Below are positions 21,601 through 34,602 of a DNA stretch of 64,000 nt, piece after piece. Location of the stretch: NCBI GenBank assembly GCA_964017155.1, contig OZ024862.1, positions 41,087,175 to 41,151,174 of the forward strand. The letters are read 5' to 3'. Origin of the DNA: Oasisia sp. SBJ-2009. Lineage: Eukaryota; Annelida; Polychaeta; Sabellida; Siboglinidae. The notes under the pieces are model-generated. The model was given only the letters and a program-made list of their open reading frames with translations, was not told the DNA's origin and made no database searches. Positions within the stretch are counted from its first letter, which is position 1, and each line of letters begins with the position of its first letter. The position numbers and the translations under genes are program-made.

Positions 21601-24600
21601 TTTTATAACATCGATGCTTATACAACAGGCATGGAATAAAAAATTTAACTAAAACCATTGAAACATTTATACATATAGGATAAAAGTTGTTTGGCAAACT
21701 GTAAAAATGTGCATCTTATGACTTAGACTCACTCGAGACACCACAACAATGGCTGTACAATGCAGACCAATTATTTGATTTGTACAATTATTAAATTATT
21801 GAAATGCTATAAAAAAAAACATCAGCAAGAACATAGGAATGTCGACTACATTACTATGTACAACTGGCAGTGAATCAGTATTGCACATGTAAACAAATGC
21901 TCAAAACGGCTTACAGACAGGGACTCATCCATGTAGCAGAGTGAACTAAGGCAATGTGGAGTGAATAAACTTGTCATGATTTGAAACAGAAGCAAACGAT
22001 TTTCACAAGTAAAGGTTAAGTTCTAATATAGCACCGTATCCAATCATCAGGATTGCTCAAGGCCTTTTACACTTTACTCCCTGGCAGACCTGTTCAATCA
22101 AACCCCACCACGGCTTATCTGGGAAGCATCCAGTCACACTGCAATTAATATGCAAAGACTCCATACACAAATATCAACCACAGTGTATAGCCAGGTGTTT
22201 ATTCATACAACTGAGTGAACTAAAGCAATGTAGAGTGAACACAACTTGCCCATGGTTTGGTATGACAGCTCATGATTAAAACCCGGGTTCTCTTAGTCAA
22301 GAGTCTCTACCCATGTGCCCCGTGCTCCTAAATCAGGGTTGCATTAATTGAGAGGTCAGTGTTCTACCAACCCTGCCACCGTGCCCCACCAATCTGACAG
22401 CACTTGCCTGTGCAAAGTTGAGGAAGAAGAGTTGATTGTGCGAGAGACTGATTCCTGGCAGCAGACGCTCCTCTCCTGGCTGCCGCGACACCCACTTCCT
22501 GTACGCCTACAATCACATGACACCCACTTCCTGTACGCCTACAATCACATGACACCCACTTCCTGTACGCCTACGATCACATGACACCCACTTCCTGTAC
22601 GCCTACAATCACATGACACCCACTTCCTGTACGCCTACGATCACATGACACCCACTTCCTGTACGCCTACGATCACATGACACCCACTTCCTGTACGCCT
22701 ACGATCACATGACACCCACTTCCTGTACGCCTACGATCACATGACACCCACTTCCTGTACGCCTACGATCACATGACACCCACTTCCTGTACGCCTACGA
22801 TCACATGACACCCACTTCCTGTACGCCTACGATCACATGACACCCACTTCCTGTACGCCTACGATCACATGACACCCACTTCCTGTAAGCCTACCATCAC
22901 ATGACACCCACTTCCTGTACGCCTACAATCACATGACACCCACTTCCTGTACGCCTACAATCACATGACACCCACTTCCTGTACGCCTACAATCACATGA
23001 CACCCACTTCCTGTACGCCTACAATCACATGACACCCACTTCCTGTACGCCTACAATCACATGACACCCACTTCCTGTACACCTACCTATATATCTGAGT
23101 CTTACCCTGCATGCCTGAGTTTTACCCTCTATGCATGAGTCTTTACATTGTATGCCTGAGTCTTATCCTGTATGTCTGAGTCTTACCCTCTATGCCTGAG
23201 TGTTATCCTGTATGTCTGAGTGTTACCCTGTATGTCTGAGTGTTACCCTGTATGCCTGAGTCTTACCCTGTATGTCTGAGTCTTACCCTGTATGCCTGAG
23301 TCTTACCCTGTATGTCTGAGTCTTACCCTGTATGCTTGAGTCTTACCCTGTATGCCTGCTTCAGCCCGCCGTTGTCTGCTATGTTCTCGCCCTGAGTTTG
23401 GCCTCCGTTCAACTGAAAGACCAAAAACAGCACCAAACAGTTGCCATGGGTGACTGCCATAAACACAAACTCAACGAGAGGCCACAGCCACCAAGACCAT
23501 GATTGTGGCACTTAATTCAGCTTCAAACAGTAACTTCCTGGCATATCTTATGTGCCTTTGTCAGCTCCACAGCTCTCATAAACATGGTGTTAATTGTTTT
23601 CCCCATTAATCATGTGTAAGATATATGCAATCAACAACGCTACCAATATGACATTAATGTGTTGACCCCAATTACTTGTCACATTCATGTTCACCCTTGG
23701 CACTGGTCACTTACATTCATGTTCACCCTTGGCACTGGTCACTTACATGCATGTTCACCCTTGGCACTGGTCACTTACATTCATGTTCACCTCTGACACT
23801 GGTCACTTACATTCATGTTCACCTCTGGTACTGATCACTTACATTCATGTTCACCTCTGGCACTGGTCACTTACGTTCATGTTCACCTCTGGCACTGGTC
23901 ACTTACATTAATTTTGACCTCTGGCATTGGTCACTTACGTTCATGTTCACCTCTGGCACTGGTCACTTACATTCATGTTCACCTCTGGCACTGGTCACTT
24001 ACATTCATTTTGACCTCTGGCATTGGTCACTTACGTTCATGTTTACCCTTGGCACTGGTCACTTACGTTCATGTTCACCCCTGGCACTGGTCACTTACAT
24101 TCATGTTCACCCTTGGCACTGATCACTTACATTCATGTTCACCCTTGGCACTGGTCACTTACATTCATGTTCACCCTTGGCACTGGTCACTTACATTCAT
24201 GTTCACCTCTGGCACTGATCACTTACATTCATGTTCAACCTTGGCACTGGTCACTTACATTCATGTTCACCCTTGGCACTGGTCACTTACCTTCATGTTC
24301 ACCTCTGGCACTGATCACTTACGTTCATGTTCACCCCTGGCACTGGTCACTTACATTCATGTTCACCCTTGGCACTGGTCACTTACATTCATGTTCACAC
24401 CCTTGGTACTGGTCACTTACATTCATGTTCACCTCTGGCACTGGTCACTTACATTCATGTTAACCTCTGGCACTACTGGTCACTTACGTTCATGTTAACC
24501 TCTGGCACTGGTCACTTACATTCATGTTAACCTCTGGCACTGGTCACTTACATTCATGTTCACCTCTGGCACTGGTCACTTACATTCATGTTCACCTCTG

Positions 24601-27349
24601 ACACTGGTCACTTACATTCATGTTCACCTCTGGTACTGATAACTTACATTCATGTTCACCTCTGGCACTGGTCACTTACGTTCATGTTCACCTCTGGCAC
24701 TGGTCACTTACGTTCATGTTCACCTCTGGCACTGGTCACTTACGTTCATGTTCACCTCTGGCACTGGTCACTTACATTCATGTTAACCTCTGGCACTGGT
24801 CACTTACATTCATGTTAACCTCTGGCACTGGTCACTTACGTTCATGTTCACCTCTGGCATTGGTCACTTACGTTCATGTTGACCTCTGGCACTGGTCACT
24901 TAAATTCATGTTCACCTCTGGCACTGGTCACTTACATTCATGTTCACCTCTGGCACTGGTCACTTACGTTCATGTTCACCCCTGGCACTGGTCACTTACA
25001 TTCATGTTCACCCCTGGCACTGGTCACTTACATTCATGTTCACCCTTGGCACTGATCACTTACATTCATGTTCACCCTTGGCACTGGTCACTTACATTCA
25101 TGTTCACCTCTGGCACTGATCACTTACATTCATGTTCACCCTTGGCACTGGTCACTTACATTCATGTTAACCTCTGGCACTACTGGTCACTTACGTTCAT
25201 GTTAACCTCTGGCACTGGTCACTTACATTCATGTTAACCTCTGGCACTGGTCACTTACATTCATGTTCACCTCTGGCACTGGTCACTTACATTCATGTTC
25301 ACCTCTGACACTGGTCACTTACGTTCATGTTCACCTCTGGTACTGATAACTTACATTCATGTTCACCTCTGGCACTGGTCACTTACGTTCATGTTCACCT
25401 CTGGCACTGGTCACTTACGTTCATGTTCACCTCTGGCACTGGTCACTTACGTTCATGTTCACCTCTGGCACTGGTCACTTACATTCATGTTAACCTCTGG
25501 CACTGGTCACTTACATTCATGTTAACCTCTGGCACTGGTCACTTACGTTCATGTTCACCTCTGGCATTGGTCACTTACGTTCATGTTGACCTCTGGCACT
25601 GGTCACTTACATTCATGTTCACCTCTGGCACTGGTCACTTACATTCATGTTCACCTCTGGCACTGGTCACTTATGTTCATGTTCACCCCTGGCACTGGTC
25701 ACTTACATTCATGTTCACCCCTGGCACTGGTCACTTACATTCATGTTCACCCTTGGCACTGATCACTTACATTCATGTTCACCCTTGGCACTGTTCACTT
25801 ACATTCATGTTCACCTCTGGCACTGATCACTTACATTCATGTTCACCCTTGGCACTGGTCACTTACATTCATGTTCACCCTTGGCACTGATCACTTACAT
25901 ACATTCATGTTCACCCTTGGCACTGGTCACTTACCTTCATGTTCACCTCTGGCACTGATCACTTACGTTCATGTTCACCCCTGGCACTGGTCACTTACAT
26001 TCATGTTCACCCTTGGCACTGGTCACTTACATTCATGTTCACACCCTTGGTACTGGTCACTTACATTCATGTTCACCTCTGGCACTGGTCACTTACATTC
26101 ATGTTAACCTCTGGCACTGGTCACTTACGTTCATGTTAACCTCTGGCACTGGTTACTTACATTCATGTTAACCTCTGGCACTGGTCACTTACATTCATGT
26201 TCACCTCTGGCACTGGTCACTTACATTCATGTTCACCTCTGACACTGGTCACTTACATTCATGTTCACCTCTGGTACTGATCACTTACATTCATGTTCAC
26301 CTCTGGCACTGGTCACTTACGTTCATGTTCACCTCTGGCACTGGTCACTTACGTTCATGTTCACCTCTGGCACTGGTCACTTACGTTCATGTTCACCTCT
26401 GGCACTGGTCACTTACATTCATGTTAACCTCTGGCACTGGTCACTTACATTCATGTTAACCTCTGGCACTGGTCACTTACGTTCATGTTCACCTCTGGCA
26501 TTGGTCACTTACGTTCATGTTGACCTCTGGCACTGGTCACTTACATTCATGTTCACCTCTGGCATTGGTGACTTACATTCATGTTCACCTCTGGCATTGG
26601 TCACTTACGTTCATGTTCACCTCTGGCACTGGTCACTTACATTCATGTTCACCTCTGGCATTGGTCACTTACATTCATGTTCACCTCTGGCACTGGTCAC
26701 TTACATTCATGTTAATCTCTGGCACTGGTCACTTACATTCATGTTCACCTCTGGCACTGGTGACTTACATTCATGTTCACCTCTGGCATTGGTGACTTAC
26801 ATTCATGTTAACCTCTGGCATTGGTCACTTACGTTCATGTTGACCTCTGGTACTGTGTAGTTGCTGTACTGGTCAATGATGCACTGGGCTCGTTGCTTGA
26901 ACTTCTCAATGACACTATCAGACCACCACTGCTTCAAGTTGCCGTTCAGATCAAACTGTCTGCCTGCAACATACACTCGTTACATTTACTTTCTCACCCT
27001 CCCCATCTCTTGCTGATGTGTTTATGACCATGTCGGTGTTATTCAGACATGCCCTAAAAAGTATGGGAACATTATAAATATCTCTCAATACCTGGCAGCC
27101 CTGTTCAAACAAACATTTTCTCAACTCCTTTGGGAAGTTTTCATCCATGCTGCAATTATTATGAATAGTATTCATTGGTAAATATCTACCATTGTTTAGA
27201 GCCAGGTACTCATTTATTCAGCTGAAAGTACTCGAGTAATGTTAACAAACTTGCTCAAAGTCTGATGCAGCAGCAAAAGTATTCAACCAAAGTTCTCCCA
27301 TTTAATTAAGAGATTGGTGCTCTAGCAATTCAAACATGTTAACAAATTA

Positions 27350-27402
<53 letters not shown>

Positions 27403-27406
27403 CGTG

Positions 27407-27472
<66 letters not shown>

Positions 27473-30400
27473 CTAACCAAAATGCACATACAGAATCTAC
27501 AACATAAAAGACCTAGAACTTACAGGGTCCACAATACAGAGGACCTACAACATGTAGGACCTACAACATGTAGGACCTACAACATATAGGAGCTACAACT
27601 TATAGGACCTACACTATTATAGGATCTACAACTTACAGGACCTACAACATATATAGGATTAACAATTTATAGGACCTCCAACTTACAGGACCTACAATAT
27701 ATATATAGGATCTACAACTTACATGACCTACAACATATATAGGACCTACAACTTACAGGACCTCCAATATATATAGGACCTACAACATATAGGACCTACA
27801 ACATACAGGACCTACAACTCACCAGGCCACACCTACCTTTATCGTCAAAGCCGTGAGTTATTTCATGTCCAATCACCATAGCAATTCCACCAAAATTTAG
27901 TGACCTGTGTACAAAGTTTTGAACTCTTGTCAGATACGTTACTAATAATAACAAGCTAACTTCTCCTGCACCTCAGAGGTGCATCAAAACAAAAGGGTTC
28001 ATCGGTAAGCATGATCCAGTGATCAACAGTTGCATTGACACCACAGAGCTGTGGTCGTAAGGAAGGATGTGTAGGTACAAAGCTGTATACAACTGATTTT
28101 CAGAAAACAAGCAAGACAAACAGCAGGAACTTATGAGTAATTTTGACATTGATATTAATTATGCTTTATAAGTGCCATAAATGGGCCCAGATGCTCTGGA
28201 GTCCTTTGAATTATATTTTGAATTTGTACTCATGAACAAAATAGCCTAATCACCTAATTGGTATTATATCTGGTTACTTAAACAAGATAACTGTCTATGC
28301 AAAATTAGAAAACAGTTACTGAACAGTTTTAGTTTTGGGGTACCCTAGAGGATCTTAGGTCTGTAAAATGAGACACTCAAATTTAGATTTTATTTGTGTA
28401 GTGGCAATACTCTAAGATATGTCTATACAAAATTAGAAAAACTAGCTAACGGTTGATGGCGGACGCAGAGTGGTGCCATAAGTTGGTTGGACCTTCGACA
28501 TAAAGGATTAAAAACATAAAGCACTACAATGACAAATCATTTTATTAATTCTTTTAAATTAAAAATAATTTATCTAAGTAGTTATCGAAATAACAAACTG
28601 TTATCAAAACAACATTTTGGTACTTGTATCATTTAATACAGCAGTAATGTTGAAAATGTGTTGTTTGCTATTAAACACAGCTGTTTTGTGATGGAACAGG
28701 TTGTGGGTAAGCGCACTTGGCAAAGAAGGAATACGTACTTTGGGTAGCTCTCGTGATAGAATGGAGGTTGGAGAATTCCAGCAGGAAACACTACACAGAA
28801 ACACAAATGAAGTTCAACATCAACCACAAATTAGTATAAAAACATAAACTGAAATTTCAGTAATTACTGAACAGTTCTCAGGATAGGTCAATAGTTTTCA
28901 ATTTTCATATCTAAATCGAGAAGTTTCTTTTAACTGTAGACTTTCGTTGAACATTACACGTCGATTCCATATGTACTAATTACAAATGATGTCATCGTAC
29001 ATGTGGGGCAGCTCGTAATTACCCGTCTCAATTAATTATACAGGTGTTGTTGTCTTTCTGATCTAGATGTCTTTATTCATTTGCCAGATTCAACTGTTTG
29101 GCTATTGTTCAACGATTTTCAATTTAACATAGACGAGGGCAGTTACGAGCTACCCACCCCCATATGTACGGTGACGTCATTCGTCATTAGTACTAAGGAA
29201 GTTGATGTAAAACGTCCAATGAAACAAACTTTCTACACCTAAAAGAAACATCTTTTTTTGGATATGACAAATGAAATCTTTTGATCTGAAACATCAGTTG
29301 TTATTTTACATTTGATGTTTTCTCTTATTTTACACACCCAGAGTACAAAATATCACTGTACTCCAAACGTACCCATATCCATCCAGTGCTCATGCAGTGG
29401 TGGTTCATATTAGACTGCTACTCAAAGCAGAGATACATACATATTTGCAATTGTACAAATGCAATAGTAATAATAATGTAAAAATAAAACAACAACAGAC
29501 TAAATATGTACATAAAACATATGTTGTTACTTTCTACTTCCATCCTGTTTCCTCCATACAGTTGCACAATATGTTCATAAAACAAAACATTAGAAAACAA
29601 TGACACAATTAAGAAAGCACTTTAATTTTTTTAATAACCATCAACATTCTAGACATTTTATTTTCTGAACGAGCTCCAGTTACAAATAATGAGTATTCCT
29701 ACAATTCCAATAGAGAGAACCTTTTTTGTGTGAATTACAGAAGCTTTTAGGTAAAACACCAAATGTAATTAATTACTATTTAACTTACTGATTTGATTTT
29801 TTGTGGCACTGTAGAAAGCATTGACAACAGCTGGCGTCGTGGACCACCTGAGAGAAAATGGAATGACATTGACCAGTGACACCACCTAACTATGTGACAA
29901 TATGTACAGTACAAACATGTGATATGATAACAAATTCAAAGGACAAAAAAAGGCTACGGTTTTCGTGTCATACACCTAATAGAGTTTATACAAAGTAACA
30001 ATTTCCACAAACACTCAATTTTGTAACGTCAGCAGTTTACTCAGAATGTGACTTTAAAGTCTAAAATTCTAACGAAATCCACGATGGTCTAGACACGGCC
30101 ATAGGTGAAGGGTTAGCTTGGCTTGGCCATTCAGCGCGCGGCATTTTATATCTCTGCTGAAGCCGGTCAGCTTCCTGCGAAGTTGTTAAGGGTCAACAAC
30201 TTCGAGTCTTCGACAGTTCGTTCAGTTGGCGTGATATCTAGCAGCTGCTTGTAGACGTATATCTAAATCTGTGGTTAAATCTATGGTAAACTTTAGTAAT
30301 TATGCCTTAGTGTTCTGCATACGGTTGCAATAATAGTTGAAACAACCGGTAGTATTGAAGCAATGGATTCACAATGTTGAAATTGCGGGCGTACTGTTTG

Positions 30401-33400
30401 GAATCCCTCCAGTCCAAGTACAGTTCACTTTGCTCGGTCCTTTTTGAGGAGAAATGCTTTGATGTAGACATGTATCACCAGCTGATGGGATGATTTCAGC
30501 GATATCAATAATAGACAACTTTATATTTACCGTCATCAGCATGTTACGCGCGTTGCCGAGTTGCAGCCATTTCATGACAACAGCCAAACCCCATGCAGTG
30601 AATCTGCGTGGAGAGGGTCTCACCGTCGTGACGTAATTCTTCGTCTAAGATGGGGTAGCGCATAGTATTTGGATGGCTGGGTGTTAAAAAAAATATTTTT
30701 CTGGTAAACCACTGGCATTAAAAAATTGAATATATGTGGAAATTGTTACTTTATATTAACTCTATTAGGTGTATGCCACAAAACAGTTAACTTTTTTTGT
30801 CCTTTCAAACACTACTGCAATACATTTGCATGTGCAATTTCTTTAGCAAATCATGTAGAATCAAATATTTTAGCTAGAAAAAGGGTCTTTAAAAGTTCTT
30901 TGATAGTGTTTTATCCAGTTCTTTGGACCACACAAGAAGTATTACAGTTTACTCTCTGACAAACCTGTCTACTGGAATAGTGTTTCAATGTCTATGAGAT
31001 GAATTCAGCTATACTGCAATTATTGCATTAAGAATATTTGTGTACACATGTCCACTACCGTCTACAGCCAAGTACTCATTCACATAAGTGGAGCAATGTA
31101 TAAAAAATACACAAATTATAGAATCAACATAAAATATGGGATTTGGTAATAACTGTCAGACGCTGCTAAGACGGGTGGTGTACGTTTATTAGGCACTTAA
31201 TAGAATGAATGCGGTATATTATTATGCCAAAGCCAAAAGGCGATATTTTCTAACTGATGAGATTCTGCGTACTTGGTTCTGTCGACTGGCAGTTTTAAGT
31301 TCTTCAGGTTGTTCCGCGTCAACACATTCAGGTTGTTGAGAACATTCTCAAAGTACATCCCCGGGTCCGTCTTAATCTACAACAACGTTTAGTCATTTAT
31401 GCGCCAGTAAAATCGTCTCTTAGGCAAAGTAAAGAGAATAATAGCGCCACCCTTACATGCCAGTGACAATTTTTACCGGCACTATCTACTAAGTATCTAG
31501 TAGACTAGTACCTACCCTGGAATTTACCTGGGAATCATGTGTACCATGGGTCCACTAAAAACTCCACTTATCACGTTCATCCAATGATTCTAGGAACAGG
31601 CTCAATGTCATCAACGACCCAATTCCAAGGAATGCCTCTCACTCCCTGTTAGGCAAGGGACCAAGGCAATTACATCTAATTGCCTTGTGCTGTCCCAAAA
31701 TGCTTAAATCAAAAAGGTCATAATTTGATTGGACGGGAAACACCTCAGTGAGATAATGCCACTTTTGATGGGTCAGAATGTCAAGGCCACCTGTAGATAT
31801 CACCAGCCCCTGGATCACCTGGGTACCTGCAGCAACTCACTACCATATACAGTCGCTGTTGTTGCTGGTCTTTCCGTCAAAGTGGTTGTAAGTAGACATG
31901 CCAAGAATTCAAATTCTTTATCAATTTTCGGTGCATTTCATATCATACAATGTATGAATGATCAAGCCATTTTAGAAGTCATAGTTGTAATTGCTCAATC
32001 TTTCATCTCACCCTGAGGTGAGCCATACATAATAAATGCTGGAAACAGTACATTATCAAAGCTGCAACCTTGTCTAATCAGGAAAGAAAGGAATTCCACA
32101 AATGGTGTCTACACGGGTAGGTTTTGATGTACCCATGTTCGCAATGTCAAATGTTCTCCTACAGTTGTTCCAAATTAGATCATTCACTCTTGTACAATAA
32201 AGTGAAAATGCACCACTTATATAGCAGTACTCTGTGTGAACGCATCACTGTATACAAATAGTTTTTACATTTGCTTGACCATTGAGTATAAATTTCAAAT
32301 GATTCAGAAACTAAGGATTACCTAACAAAGATAATTTTTCGATTTTCTCTTAGGTAAGCTAAACTGAAACTACTATAAAATACAAATCCCAATGTTACAG
32401 GCATCTGATATAACGTTGGGTAGAACATTGCAGTAGTGTTTCCCACCCTCACCTCTTCATAGTCAAGGTCAAGCAGAGTGTTGTTCATAATGTAATCGGG
32501 ATATCCAATCTTCTCTGTAATGGCGTAGGCCTGTAAGATAGAAATGTCACTTCAGAACAGAGGTAAAGAAAAAAAATGCTCTGAATGCTCATACAAATCG
32601 GATTAATGCAATTATAAAAATTTAAACTGGTAAATTAATAAGCACAACATTAAATGCTAACACATTTTAATATAACAAAATAGGTACTTTGTGAAGGAAT
32701 ATATGTATATTTTTTGGTGAAGGAATATATATTTATATATTCAAATTATCATTCATTAGATATTTTATGGCAAATAAAATTCCTTATTGTAGCATATGTA
32801 GTGTAGCATAATTATCACATAACGTTTTAATTTCTAATACAGTCTTCAACAATGTCACAACTGCTCGTCTTTGAGGCTGGATGCACAACTTCACCTTTCC
32901 TCGGGCAACTTCCCTCGTCTTCCCGTCCATCCACGGGACCTCGGACAGTAAGTCATTGAAGGACTCCCGGATGTTGTCTATCATCTGCTCAGCCTGTGTC
33001 ACATGAAATTGTTACCTCTAATAATTGTCATTTGGGTTGGTTTTTGAAGTGATAGTTGTTCCACAAACAGATAATGACACGTGTTATTAATGATATGCCA
33101 GTGACAAACTGTCAACATGTGCTGTACAAATAAAAAGATGCAAAATTATATAATGCTGATTACATCATGCAGACACAAATTAATTACATAAAACAGAAAT
33201 TTTACAAAAGTTCTAAATATGAGCTATATAATTAAATGTGGAAGCCTGTTAAATATTACTATTGTAATAGCAGAAAGCAAATTGAGGCTGGTGGACCCAC
33301 TGTACGTCCATCACACATGGCAGATCTATGCATTGTAAAGTAAAGTAAAGGTAAGATTTTATATAGCGCCGTAACCAGCCCTTAAGACTGCTCAAAGCGC

Positions 33401-34558
33401 TTTTACACTTTACTTCCCCGGCAGACCAATTCAATGAAATACCATCTCAATTTCTCTGGGAAGCATCCAGCCACATGCTACAATTAATGTGCGAAGGCTA
33501 CTCGTACTCATAGTCGCCACTGTCTATAGCCAGGTACTCATTTATACAGCTGAGTGAACTGGAGCAATGTAGAGTGAAAAATGTGCCCAAGGTTTTAACA
33601 CCGCAGCACACGATTCGAAACCGGGTTCTCCTAGTCGAGAGGCCAAAGCTCTACCCTTGAGCCATTGTGCTCTACATGGTGGAGCCATTGTGTGGTAGTT
33701 AGTTGAGTCTAACCTTTAACTGATTTTAATCCTCCTCGTAAGACCAGCAGTGCCTTGCACCTGAACTTGATCTGTTCCAATTCCAGCAAAGTGCCATCGA
33801 GTTCCAGGAATCGAAAATAATTACAATTGAGCCCTGGAGCACGTGGAATTGTGTAGTCAAGTACCTAATTATGTCAAATTCCCAAAACAGCAAAACTTTT
33901 CATCAAGTACCGAGACTGTGCCCTTGGTGAGTGCCTGGAGCATGAGGATAAGGTGGACACGGTTTTTCACAAAATTAGTCTGAAATGAGAAAAGCAATAA
34001 ATTCTGTTGTAGAAGGGCCTTCACTGAAATGCTTCAAACAGCAATATTGGCCGTGTAAACTGGGTTAGTTAATTGGATGACACCCAGCAGACGCGAGGCG
34101 ACATCCCATGACACTTGTATGACATCCCATGACATGTAGTGACACAGATATTAATCACGACGAAAGCCTGCGGCATTCTGTCACTCACATTGATCTTTGC
34201 TTTGATGTCAAAGTTGTCCTTGACAAACATCCGACCCACCGCCATGCCAAAGTTGTCGTTGACATAGGACACACAGACGCGCCAGCGTGCGCGGTCAGCG
34301 TGCGTTCCATGGAGGGCCTGTGAACAACGACCAACACACAACATCTCCAATTTCTCATGAACATCAATTTAATTTTAGGCATATATTTCAATATTTATGC
34401 ATATCACTTTAATGGATAGTGTGTATTTATATTTTTCCTTGTTCACACACATCCACCCTCCCATCCACCCACACACACCCACCCACACACTAACCCCCAC
34501 ATACCACCCTCCCACCAACGCACACACGCACGCACGCACGCACGCACGCACGCATGCA

Positions 34559-34602
<44 letters not shown>

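Noticed and set aside
23687..26860. Repetitive ORFs of the [17 protein letters not shown] type
   Set aside because: They are antisense translation of the exon 18 splice-site array, in shifting frames.
33600..33672. tRNA gene on the - strand
   Set aside because: A and B boxes are present, but no cloverleaf closes and the sequence is the head of a repeated SINE family.
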